From contig JAHWGX010000097.1 in the NCBI GenBank assembly GCA_019323655.1, forward strand, positions 1 to 8,006: a DNA stretch of 8,006 bases, written 5' to 3'. Below are positions 1 to 5,051 of the stretch, one piece after another. The position numbers and the translations under genes are program-made. Positions within the stretch are counted from its first letter, which is position 1. Each line of letters starts with the position of its first letter. Below the pieces are notes generated by a model that was given only the letters and a program-made list of their open reading frames with translations, had not been told where the DNA came from and searched no databases. Source of the DNA: Candidatus Woesearchaeota archaeon (lineage in GTDB: Archaea > Nanobdellota > Nanobdellia > Woesearchaeales > GW2011-AR4).

Positions 1-45
1 ACAGGATTTTAACCTTGCAAAAAAGTCGGAAAATGTCAAGGTCAT
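1..45 (-). CDS. possible 5' end of a gene running off the left edge
   Basis: Only about 15 codons are visible, reading M-T-L-T-F-S-D-F-F-A-R-L-K-S-C and open to the window edge. The ATG at 45 has a TATA-like CCTATAAGAG (67-76) centred about 27 bp upstream, the spacing seen before other genes in this window. No family can be assigned. Rival readings exist: a plus-strand frame is open from base 2 to a TGA at 77-79 and could be the tail of an upstream gene, and bases 11-35 resemble a degenerate copy of the intergenic element found elsewhere in the window. Treat this as tentative. Confidence 0.22.
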   Translation of the reverse strand, partial: MTLTFSDFFARLKSC

Positions 46-133
46 TTTCAGACGAATTAAAAATAACTCTTATAGGTGAATAAGGAATGTTACCGACTAG
101 GGTTTGGAGGATTTCCAAGTTGCCTATCAAACC

Positions 134-160
134 AATAAATTTATTAATAATAAATTAAAA
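134..160 (+). promoter_or_regulatory. AT-rich archaeal promoter of the nitroreductase gene
   Basis: This stretch is almost pure A/T (TTATTAATAATAAATTA at 141-157) and is centred about 25 bp before the ATG at 172. That is TATA-box spacing for a leaderless or nearly leaderless transcript. No Shine-Dalgarno sequence precedes the start. It also contains the palindrome AATAAATTTATT. Confidence 0.5.
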
Positions 161-171
161 GAATATGCCTT

Positions 172-822
172 ATGGAAGTTTTTGAGGCTATAAGGACAAG
201 AAGAAGCATAAGAAAATACAAGGACAAGCAGGTCCCGTGGGATAACATAGTCACTATAATGGAGGCTGGCAAGTATGCTCCTTCTGCCGGCAACATGCAA
301 AATTGGAAATTTCTTGTTGTTAAGAGCGATGCAAAAAGAAAGGCCATTACAAAAGCCTGTCTGCAGCAGGAATGGATGGAAACAGCGCCTGTTTTTATTG
401 TAATTGTTGCTGAGCCTGAAAAAGCAGAAAGATATTACGGGACAAGAGGGGCAAGGCTTTACACAATTCAAGGCTGCGCAGCAGCAATGGAAAACATGCT
501 TCTGACAGCCCACAGCCTCGGCTTGGGAGCCTGCTGGGTAGGCGCCTTTGACGAGGATGAAATCTGGAGAGTCCTTGGCATACCCGAAGAAAAATCCATC
601 CAGGCTGTCATGGTTATAGGCTATGCAGACGAGGCTCCAGAACCGCCGCCAAAATACAGGATAGAGCACATGATGTTCTTTGAGAAATGGTGGGGCCGCC
701 TGGAAGCCCCAAAGACCCATTTGGGCTGGTGGTCTGCCTATAACGCAAGAATGGTAGATGAAGGAAAAAAGCTGGCAAAGAAAGTCCATAATAAAGTCAA
801 GGAAAAATTAAAGAAACAGTAA
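172..822 (+). CDS. nitroreductase-family FMN-dependent oxidoreductase
   Basis: A 216-residue protein of the nitroreductase/NADH-oxidase flavoprotein fold, normally a homodimer binding FMN and reducing substrates with NAD(P)H. Visible family marks are the N-terminal RTRRSIRKY (8-16), whose Arg/Ser residues contact FMN phosphate; the APSAGNMQNWKF segment (36-47); and the AMENMLLTAHSLGLGACWVGAF region (105-126), the usual second FMN/dimer segment, followed by GIPEEKSIQAVMVIGY (136-151). Beyond residue 155 the protein leaves the typical pattern: a Trp-rich stretch (FFEKWWGRLEAP, then GWW near 185-187) and a Lys-rich tail. The ATG at 172 is the only sensible start; an ATG at 165 is in another frame and stops within a few codons. 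The gene stands alone behind its own promoter and converges on the membrane-protein gene at 861. The substrate cannot be told from sequence. An antisense frame of 220 codons is a shadow. Confidence 0.93.
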   Translation: MEVFEAIRTRRSIRKYKDKQVPWDNIVTIMEAGKYAPSAGNMQNWKFLVVKSDAKRKAITKACLQQEWMETAPVFIVIVAEPEKAERYYGTRGARLYTIQGCAAAMENMLLTAHSLGLGACWVGAFDEDEIWRVLGIPEEKSIQAVMVIGYADEAPEPPPKYRIEHMMFFEKWWGRLEAPKTHLGWWSAYNARMVDEGKKLAKKVHNKVKEKLKKQ

Positions 823-841
823 TTAATACTTGACCGGAAAT

Positions 842-855
842 AAAAACTTTTTCTT
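842..855. terminator. bidirectional T-tract between convergent genes
   Basis: AAAAACTTTTTCTT lies in the 38-bp gap between two converging genes. It gives a T5 run on the plus strand just after the nitroreductase stop and a T5 run on the minus strand after the 420-residue gene. Archaeal RNA polymerase terminates at such U-tracts without a strong hairpin. The call rests on position and composition only. Confidence 0.35.
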
Positions 856-860
856 GATTA

Positions 861-2123
861 TTATTTACAGCCTTCTCCTCTTTGCCTGTTCAAACCTGTT
901 TCTGTATTATCAAGTAAATTTGCTATAGCATCATCTTTTGGCATATCTCTTAACTTTTCAGCATAGGTTATAGTGTCTCCCTCTAGTCTACTTTTTTTTG
1001 CTTCGTAACAGCCATCATACTTGTGCTTATCCATTGGCTCATATAAAGCGAGCATAAACTCATCTGAAAAATCATTATTAGCAACAGCATAAACTGCACT
1101 TTCTCTCCAAGCCATTGCTTTTCCATAGTAATTGGGGTCTTCTTTTCTTCTTGTGTCATCAAAAATATCCACTGCACTTTGCATATATTCACTAACCTTT
1201 GCTGCGCTTTGTGGGCCTTGTAGAGGTGGTGTTGATACCACATAAGGAGTAGGTGTAGGTCCCGGTGTGATTGCCGGTGTTGGCTCGGCGGTAATTGTTG
1301 GTGGGGGACTTTTAGTAATTGAGGGTTCATAGGGGTTATTTTGGTGTGTTGATGTTCCATCATATTGCGAATTCATATTATTATGATAGGCCAAGCTTAC
1401 TCCTCCGATAATAACTCCTGCAATAGCAGCTCCAGCAAGAAGTTTCTTTACTAAGCCTCCCCACTCTTTTGTTATTCTTTCTGTTTCTTCCCCCAGAGCA
1501 TCTGGGTCTTTTACTGGATAAACCACAAGTCCATCTAAAGCTAATCCAGCGAAGGGAGAGCCATAAAGGTTTACACGTGCTTTTGATTCAGCTAATAGGT
1601 GAATTAAGCTTGAGAAAAACCCCCTCCTCCGCCCCATTCCAGTAGCTTGTGTTTCAGCTGCTCCTTCACCAATCCAATCATCTAAACTATCATTTGGTTC
1701 TCTCCCTCCAAAAAGATGCCCCAATCCACCTGCACAAGTCATTCCTCTTGTATCTTCTGAAGCAATCTTAGCCAATTTTTTAATAACATATTCTTCATCT
1801 GCTTTTAAGGTCTTTTTAGAGTTGTTAGTCTCAAAAATTACCTGGGCTAGGCCATACCAAACTCTAATAGGTACCTCTACATGAGTTCTGGGGTTGGCAT
1901 ATTGCATTAAAAACATATCAGGCTCAAAGCCTATCCCTATCCTTTCATAAATTTCCTCAACAGGCTTTCCTTTCTCTCCTGCCACAGATTCTGCTAGTCT
2001 TACCATTCGACTAAGAGCCTCTTCTGCTTCAGCAAACAAACTAGGCTTATTTGTTACTGGCGTAGAAGCAGGGCTAGTTTCAACTATATCTTCAAGAACC
2101 ACTTGAGGGTTTCCATTGCCCAT
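861..2123 (-). CDS. uncharacterised single-pass membrane protein with Pro/Thr stalk
   Basis: A 420-residue protein I do not recognise. Order: a polar N-terminal domain (1-225), one transmembrane helix (about 228-247, LLAGAAIAGVIIGGVSLAY), a Pro/Thr/Ser-rich linker (about 263-303, repeated PTPxxTP-type units), then a charged C-terminal domain (305-420) with two cysteines (C372, C419). There is no N-terminal signal peptide. Lysines on the N-terminal side of the helix (VKK) suggest the N-domain is cytoplasmic and the linker and C-domain lie outside. The N-domain contains AGGLGHLFGG (131-140) then DDWIGEGAAE (148-157). This resembles the HExxH plus downstream Glu layout of gluzincin peptidases, but the first His and the catalytic Glu are replaced by Gly. 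If related, it would be an inactive version; this is inference. The ATG start is supported by a TATA box centred about 29 bp upstream. The protein could be a surface or regulatory protein. Confidence 0.8.
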   Translation of the reverse strand: MGNGNPQVVLEDIVETSPASTPVTNKPSLFAEAEEALSRMVRLAESVAGEKGKPVEEIYERIGIGFEPDMFLMQYANPRTHVEVPIRVWYGLAQVIFETNNSKKTLKADEEYVIKKLAKIASEDTRGMTCAGGLGHLFGGREPNDSLDDWIGEGAAETQATGMGRRRGFFSSLIHLLAESKARVNLYGSPFAGLALDGLVVYPVKDPDALGEETERITKEWGGLVKKLLAGAAIAGVIIGGVSLAYHNNMNSQYDGTSTHQNNPYEPSITKSPPPTITAEPTPAITPGPTPTPYVVSTPPLQGPQSAAKVSEYMQSAVDIFDDTRRKEDPNYYGKAMAWRESAVYAVANNDFSDEFMLALYEPMDKHKYDGCYEAKKSRLEGDTITYAEKLRDMPKDDAIANLLDNTETGLNRQRGEGCK

Positions 2124-2143
2124 TCTGACTCTGCTTAAGAACT

Positions 2144-2156
2144 TATAATATTTAAA
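2144..2156 (-). promoter_or_regulatory. TATA box of the 420-residue membrane-protein gene
   Basis: On the minus strand this reads TTTAAATATTATA, centred near 2151, about 28 bp from the ATG at 2123. No ribosome binding site lies between, so the transcript is probably leaderless. Confidence 0.55.
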
Positions 2157-2197
2157 CCTTTCTATTTTATTACTATATTCGAGTGGTAAAAATAGGT

Positions 2198-2458
2198 CTA
2201 ATCATCCTTTATCTCAACACAACAAATTTGTGGTGTTCCTTCTGGAGTGTCTTGACAAATGTTAGGGATTTTAACTGCATTGCATCTGTCCTCGCCAACA
2301 CAACTCCCACCCCTGCTCCCGCAGTCCTCCAATATCTTAACAGTATCCCCGCTTTTCCCTGTAAAAACCGCTATCAGGACAACAAGAACTATTAATGCCA
2401 GCGCTGCTAGGATTATTGTGTTTATGGAAAGCTCTATGGCATTCTTTTTTTTGGGCAT
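2198..2458 (-). CDS. small pilin-like membrane protein with six-cysteine tail
   Basis: 86 residues. A short basic N-terminus (PKKKNAIELS) leads directly into a hydrophobic helix (about 12-33, ending VLIAVFTGK). This is the layout of archaeal class III (type IV pilin-like) signal sequences, including the Glu before the helix. The usual Gly at the cleavage site is absent (Lys/Asn/Ala instead), so prepilin-peptidase processing is uncertain and the protein may stay a membrane-anchored precursor. The outer part (35-86) has six cysteines (46, 53, 59, 68, 79, 80), ending in the pair ICCVEIKDD, which suggests three disulfides in a small extracytoplasmic domain. Short KKxAIELS-type proteins with Cys-rich tails are frequent in DPANN genomes (from memory). 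It has its own TATA box. Its partner and exact role are unknown. Confidence 0.82.
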   Translation of the reverse strand: MPKKKNAIELSINTIILAALALIVLVVLIAVFTGKSGDTVKILEDCGSRGGSCVGEDRCNAVKIPNICQDTPEGTPQICCVEIKDD

Positions 2459-2480
2459 AAAATGATTATGTTATTAGCAG

Positions 2481-2490
2481 ATATATAAAA
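2481..2490 (-). promoter_or_regulatory. TATA box of the pilin-like gene
   Basis: On the minus strand this reads TTTTATATAT, centred about 27 bp before the ATG at 2458, and implies a leaderless mRNA. It abuts a copy of the dispersed element at 2487-2503, whose T6 run on this strand could also end the upstream antitoxin transcript. Confidence 0.55.
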
Positions 2491-2503
2491 TTTGCTGAAA
2501 AAA
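2487..2503 (+). repeat. dispersed intergenic element, copy A
   Basis: AAAATTTGCTGAAAAAA. The same core recurs at 3227-3243 and, with changes, at 3871-3886 and 5029-5043, always in intergenic DNA and always in plus orientation. This copy lies 42 bp beyond the stop of the minus-strand zinc-ribbon antitoxin gene. Read on the minus strand it gives a T6 run that could act as its terminator. Confidence 0.5.
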
Positions 2504-2544
2504 TCTTTATTGAGCTTAACAGCAAGGCAGTTTAACCTATATTA

Positions 2545-2844
2545 TCAGGCTGGTATGATTCTGAATCCTTTGCCCTCTACTTTTATCAGGACGTCTTCAC
2601 CTTTCTCCAGGTCAAGGGCATTTTCCACATCCTTGGGCAGCCTCAGAATCAGGTTGCTCCTGATCTTCCCAAGCTTGGCTCTTATAGCCTCTTTTCTGAG
2701 CTTGTTCAATAGCAAAATCTTCTGCGCCTGCTCGGGATTATAGTAAACCTCGCCGCAGGCGCATTTCCAGCCGCCTATTTTATACTCGTTAAACTTCATC
2801 CCGCCGGCATATTTCATTGTTTTTCCGCATTTATGGCATCTCAT
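2545..2844 (-). CDS. antitoxin-like zinc-ribbon plus AbrB/SpoVT DNA-binding protein
   Basis: 99 residues in two parts. The N-terminal zinc ribbon (1-45) has C3-x2-C6 and C28-A-C30 as likely metal ligands, then GEVYYNPEQAQK, a pattern like the YgiT/MqsA-type zinc-finger antitoxins. The C-terminal part (about 58-99, KLGKIRSNLILRLPKDVENA then LDLEKGEDVLIKVEGKGF) is a typical AbrB/MazE swapped-hairpin DNA-binding domain. MqsA normally carries an HTH there, so this is a different domain pairing. The second knuckle is CxC rather than CxxC. A TTG in the same frame at 2865 is possible, but the ATG at 2844 has a GAGG Shine-Dalgarno 8 bases upstream and is preferred. It follows the putative toxin gene by 25 bp on the same strand (toxin first, as in mqsRA) and probably neutralises that toxin and represses the shared promoter. 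Confidence 0.82.
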   Translation of the reverse strand: MRCHKCGKTMKYAGGMKFNEYKIGGWKCACGEVYYNPEQAQKILLLNKLRKEAIRAKLGKIRSNLILRLPKDVENALDLEKGEDVLIKVEGKGFRIIPA

Positions 2845-2869
2845 TTTTACATCCTCAAACTGCAAAGTT

Positions 2870-3142
2870 TTATTTTCTTTTGGTAAATTTGCCGAAATGT
2901 ATAAGCACCCAGCAGTCCTCTTTCATAATCTCATCATAGTCTTTTGCAATGACAGCATTAAATGTTTTGTTTCCCTTGTCCATCCATCTTTCAATTGTGC
3001 CCTTTTTTCTTTTTCTTGGCGAATCATAGCCCCGCTCTAATATTTCCGCAACATCAAGCAATGTTTTTTCCTCCTTCAGCAATTCCCTCATTGCCGCGCT
3101 GCTCACTGCAATCCTAAGCCCCTTGTATTCAACATTAAGCAT
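2870..3142 (-). CDS. probable toxin, DUF4258-like
   Basis: 90 residues from the ATG at 3142; a TTG at 3151 would add three residues. The N-terminus (NVEYKGLRIAVSSAAMRELL) is followed by a helix with TLLDVAEILERGY (27-39), a basic strand segment SPRKRKKGTIERWMDKGNKT (41-60), an AVIAKDY strand (63-69) and a terminal strand with VLIHFGKFTKRK. That order, with Arg/Lys-rich central strands, resembles the DUF4258 family of small RelE/BECR-like ribonuclease toxins, often encoded beside YgiT-type zinc-finger antitoxins. The assignment is from pattern memory, not a profile search. The active site is not identified; the Arg/Lys cluster at 43-52 and the H82/K85 region are candidates. It is first in a two-gene unit with the zinc-ribbon/AbrB protein and has a palindromic operator-like site over its promoter. 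Confidence 0.68.
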   Translation of the reverse strand: MLNVEYKGLRIAVSSAAMRELLKEEKTLLDVAEILERGYDSPRKRKKGTIERWMDKGNKTFNAVIAKDYDEIMKEDCWVLIHFGKFTKRK

Positions 3143-3149
3143 ACTTACC

Positions 3150-3174
3150 AAACATATGTAATATGTATATGTTT
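3150..3174 (-). promoter_or_regulatory. promoter with 8-bp inverted repeat, likely operator
   Basis: Perfect arms AAACATAT (3150-3157) and ATATGTTT (3167-3174) are separated by 9 bases, and the left arm itself sits in the palindrome ACATATGT. The repeat covers the A/T-rich promoter (minus-strand ATATACATAT, 3161-3170) about 24 bp before the ATG at 3142. This placement suits autorepression by the AbrB-domain antitoxin. The sequence is A/T rich, so chance symmetry cannot be excluded. Confidence 0.45.
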
Positions 3175-3226
3175 TTAAGCTTTTCGTTTTAAGGGCCTTA
3201 GTTGCATCACCCTAAATTAACGGATA

Positions 3227-3257
3227 AAAATTTGCTGAAAAAAAGCTAAAGAAAGAT
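3227..3257 (+). repeat. dispersed intergenic element, copy B
   Basis: Starts AAAATTTGCTGAAAAAA and continues AGCTAAAGAAAGAT. The core is identical to copy A, and the extension AAAAAAAGCT is shared with copy D at 5029. It lies just upstream of the TATA box for the small antitoxin gene, on the same strand. Confidence 0.5.
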
Positions 3258-3263
3258 AATTAG

Positions 3264-3280
3264 CAGAAAGATATAAATAC
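3264..3280 (+). promoter_or_regulatory. BRE/TATA promoter of the 48-residue antitoxin gene
   Basis: CAGAAAGATATAAATAC combines a purine-rich BRE-like stretch with a good archaeal TATA box (ATATAAATA, centre about 3275). Transcription should begin near 3301, almost on the ATG at 3303, which supports that start over the ATG at 3294. Confidence 0.6.
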
Positions 3281-3302
3281 TTAATAGTGCTATATGCCCT
3301 GT

Positions 3303-3449
3303 ATGTCAGGAAATACAGTTACAATACCCAAGGAAGAGTACGAAATGCTAAAGAAAAAGGCAGAGATAGATGAGGATTTGCTGTTCTCATTAGTCAAGGG
3401 GCTGGAAGACATCAGGACAGGAAGGATTAAGCCTTGGAAGAAAGCCTGA
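3303..3449 (+). CDS. small RelB-like antitoxin (48 residues)
   Basis: Reads MSGNTVTIPKEEYEMLKKKA (1-20), then EIDEDLLFSLVKGLEDIRTG and RIKPWKKA. This is the pattern of short archaeal antitoxins of RelE/ParE-type toxins: a TVTIPKEEYE strand/helix, a KKKAEIDEDL helix, then a GLEDIRxGRI tail that wraps the toxin. The upstream in-frame ATG (3294) would add MPC, but promoter spacing favours 3303. In the usual arrangement the toxin follows on the same strand. Here the only nearby RelE-like toxin lies on the opposite strand, and the two coding regions overlap tail to tail by 23 bp (3427-3449). Either the pair works in this convergent form, or the toxin segment was inverted or replaced. Confidence 0.75.
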   Translation: MSGNTVTIPKEEYEMLKKKAEIDEDLLFSLVKGLEDIRTGRIKPWKKA

Positions 3450-3753
3450 ACCTCTTTTTTATTTCTTCTCTATACACAGGAATGAGCGCTTTTATTGTAT
3501 TTATCACCTCTTGCTGATCTTTCTTGCCGCTGACTGTTATTATAAAAACCACAAGATATTCTTCATATATCAAAAAATAAATCCTGTACCCCTTTACCTT
3601 CTTTTCTCTGAAGAATTTGTATCCTAAGGGTTTGCCTGAATAAGGATTTGTCGCTAATTGGCCTATCTCCCTGCCAATTTGCTTTTGAATCTGTGGATCA
3701 AGCTTATCAAAAATTTTGCCAAATTCCTTCGTAATGAATATTTTAAATTCCAC
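3427..3753 (-). CDS. RelE/ParE-family toxin-like protein
   Basis: About 108 residues. The RelE fold is recognisable: a VEFKIFITKEFGKIFDKLD strand-helix start, a helix PQIQKQIGREIGQLATNPYS, the family hallmark GKPLGYKFFREKKVKGYRIY (central strands with Lys/Arg), LIYEEYLVVFIITVSGKKDQ, then a C-terminal helix and a basic tail (KKRFRLSSKA). RelE toxins cleave mRNA on the ribosome; ParE relatives act on gyrase. Which applies is not decidable here. It is somewhat longer than the usual 85-95 residues because of the tail. No ATG fits: GTG at 3753 lies about 25 bp from an A/T-rich promoter and is preferred, with TTG at 3759 as the alternative. The last 23 bp overlap, in antisense, the end of the small antitoxin gene. 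Confidence 0.83.
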   Translation of the reverse strand: MEFKIFITKEFGKIFDKLDPQIQKQIGREIGQLATNPYSGKPLGYKFFREKKVKGYRIYFLIYEEYLVVFIITVSGKKDQQEVINTIKALIPVYREEIKKRFRLSSKA

Positions 3754-3766
3754 TTGCAATGAATTA

Positions 3767-3784
3767 TATTTTATATTTTTAAAA
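3767..3784 (-). promoter_or_regulatory. A/T-rich promoter of the RelE-like gene
   Basis: On the minus strand this contains TTTTAAAAATATAAAATA, with two overlapping TATA-like centres at about 3778 and 3771. The first is about 25 bp from the GTG at 3753. It shows that the toxin-like gene has a promoter separate from that of its putative antitoxin. Confidence 0.4.
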
Positions 3785-3870
3785 GTATCTTTTATTTAAT
3801 ATGTGGCATTGATTTTAGGGCAAAATTCAATCATATATTCACAAATCCAGAATATATCAAAAATAAGGCA

Positions 3871-3896
3871 AAAACTTGCTGCAAAAAGCCGAAAGA
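3871..3896 (+). repeat. dispersed intergenic element, copy C (diverged)
   Basis: AAAACTTGCTGCAAAAAGCC then GAAAGAT. It matches copy B across the TTGCTG...AAAAAGC...GAAAGAT frame with a few substitutions, and as in copy B a TATA box follows on the same strand. Confidence 0.45.
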
Positions 3897-3904
3897 TTTA
3901 AATA
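3890..3904 (+). promoter_or_regulatory. BRE/TATA promoter of the nucleotidyltransferase-HEPN operon
   Basis: CGAAAGATTTAAATA: a purine-rich BRE-like stretch followed by TTTAAATA (3897-3904). Expected transcription start is about 3925, giving a leader of roughly 12 bases before the ATG at 3937. The start lies inside the palindromic operator-like site. Confidence 0.6.
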
Positions 3905-3934
3905 TATGGTTATAAACCATAATATTATGGTTTA
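3905..3934 (+). promoter_or_regulatory. operator-like palindrome with three TATGGTT half-sites
   Basis: Half-sites alternate in direction: TATGGTT (3905-3911), its complement AACCATA (3915-3921), and TATGGTT again (3926-3932). The last two form a perfect 22-bp palindrome, arms TAAACCATAAT and ATTATGGTTTA (3913-3934). The site starts right after the TATA box and covers the expected transcription start, a classic repressor position. The winged-helix domain of the first gene product is the obvious candidate binder. Confidence 0.65.
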
Positions 3935-3936
3935 AG

Positions 3937-4506
3937 ATGGCTAATGAAAAATTAAGCATACTGAAGCTGCTGATTGAGAGTCAGGACAAGAAACTGAGCA
4001 TAAGGAAAATATCTAAAATAAGGAAAATAAACTACAAGTCAGCATATAATGCAGTAAAAAAGCTTGAAAAAGAGAATATAATCCATTTGGAAAAAACAGG
4101 CAACACAACAATATGCTCTTTTAACCAGAATTTCAATGAAACTGTTTTTGAGGCAGAATGCCAGAGAAGAAAAGAAATCCTCCAGAGCAAAAATATGTTG
4201 CTGATTCAAAAAGACCTTTCAGATTTGAGATTCCCGTTTATACTCCTGTTGTTCGGCTCTTATGCAAAAGGTGAACAAACCAGGCATTCAGATATCGATT
4301 TGCTGGCAATTGGGGGAGAAAAAAGCAAAATTGAGTCAGCCCTTTCACGCTTTCCATTTAATATACATCTAACCGCGGTGTCATTTGAGGAATTTACCGC
4401 AATGGCTAAAAGCAGGGAATTTACAGTTGTAAGCGAAGCCCAAAAAAGGAATATTATTCTGATAGGCATTGAGGAATATTACAGGCTGCTCAAAAATGCT
4501 AAGTGA
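3937..4506 (+). CDS. winged-helix plus MNT nucleotidyltransferase (MntA-like antitoxin)
   Basis: 189 residues. The N-terminal part (about 1-65) is a winged-helix DNA-binding domain: LSIRKISKIRKINYKSAYNA is the helix-turn-helix, followed by KKLEKENIIHLEKTGNTT as the wing. The C-terminal part is a minimal nucleotidyltransferase with a complete GSx10DxD signature: G107-S108, ten residues, D119-I-D121, within LLLFGSYAKGEQTRHSDIDL. In known HEPN-MNT pairs the MNT protein is an antitoxin that AMPylates a tyrosine of the HEPN ribonuclease. The added winged helix suggests it also represses its own operon through the palindrome at 3905-3934. The gene ends by overlapping the next start by 11 bp, indicating translational coupling. 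It could instead be a regulator without AMPylation activity. Confidence 0.87.
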   Translation: MANEKLSILKLLIESQDKKLSIRKISKIRKINYKSAYNAVKKLEKENIIHLEKTGNTTICSFNQNFNETVFEAECQRRKEILQSKNMLLIQKDLSDLRFPFILLLFGSYAKGEQTRHSDIDLLAIGGEKSKIESALSRFPFNIHLTAVSFEEFTAMAKSREFTVVSEAQKRNIILIGIEEYYRLLKNAK

Positions 4507-5026
4507 AAAAAGAATCCAGGAAGCTGAAAGCAATGTAAAGTCTTACCTTGCAGACGGGCTTTTGCTAAAAAAGCAGGCTCAAAAAGAAGTTATGAACATA
4601 CTTATAAATGATGCAAAAGAAAGCCTGGAAGTTGCAAACCGCTTGTTTGAAGAGAAAATCTCTGATCTTTGGGTTATTGTGGCTTCGTATTACTCAATGT
4701 ATTATTATGCCAATGCAGTCCTATTGCATTTAGGGTATAAGGCAGGAGAGAAAATAACCCACCAAGTTACTGCAGATTCGCTTATTGTTTTTGTGAGGCG
4801 CAGGCTTAAAGAATCCTTGATAGAAGGCTATGAGGAACTAAAAGATGAGGCTCTTAATATTGCAGGAATGAAAGCAGACTCAATAATAGAGTCCTTTGAC
4901 TATGAAAGAAAAAAGAGGGGCCTTATCCAGTATAAAACAATAGAAGTAGAAAAACACTCAAAAGCCGGCACATCTCTAGCCAGGGCAAAAGAATTCATGG
5001 TTGAAATGGAAAAATTATTGCTATGA
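4496..5026 (+). CDS. HEPN-like protein, putative toxin partner
   Basis: 176 residues, mostly helical. The start at 4496 (MLSEKRIQEAESNVKSYLAD) is chosen because ATGCTAAGTGA overlaps the preceding stop; an in-frame ATG at 4469 would lie deep inside the upstream gene. HEPN features are the helix with LWVIVASYYSMYYYANAVLL (58-77), typical of the paired helices of this fold, and a C-terminal block FDYERKKRGLIQYKT (134-148) followed by SLARAKEFMVEMEKLL. The usual HEPN ribonuclease motif is R-x4-6-H. Here the matching place has R141-G-L-I-Q-Y146, with Tyr instead of His; H154 is further on. The protein may therefore be an altered or inactive nuclease, or use another residue. Its pairing with an MNT gene argues strongly for a HEPN-MNT module. 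Confidence 0.78.
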   Translation: MLSEKRIQEAESNVKSYLADGLLLKKQAQKEVMNILINDAKESLEVANRLFEEKISDLWVIVASYYSMYYYANAVLLHLGYKAGEKITHQVTADSLIVFVRRRLKESLIEGYEELKDEALNIAGMKADSIIESFDYERKKRGLIQYKTIEVEKHSKAGTSLARAKEFMVEMEKLLL

Positions 5027-5028
5027 TA

Positions 5029-5045
5029 AAATTTGCTAAAAAAAG
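5029..5045 (+). repeat. dispersed intergenic element, copy D
   Basis: AAATTTGCTAAAAAAAGCT, sharing all but one or two positions with copy B. It directly follows the stop of the HEPN-like gene. No plus-strand gene follows, so this copy cannot be a promoter element for one. On the minus strand it gives a T7 run. Confidence 0.45.
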
Positions 5046-5051
5046 CTGGAA

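Noticed and set aside
2..79. plus-strand frame ending at 77-79 as the 3' end of an upstream gene
   Set aside because: Only 25 codons with no recognisable family; a rival minus-strand start with a well-placed TATA box and a degenerate dispersed-element match compete for the same bases.
127..789. 220-codon open frame on the minus strand
   Set aside because: Antisense shadow of the nitroreductase gene, whose family motifs are on the plus strand; the translation has no coherent domain.
983..1363. 126-codon minus-strand frame rich in His, Gln and Met
   Set aside because: Out-of-frame reading of the Pro/Thr-stalk region of the 420-residue membrane protein.
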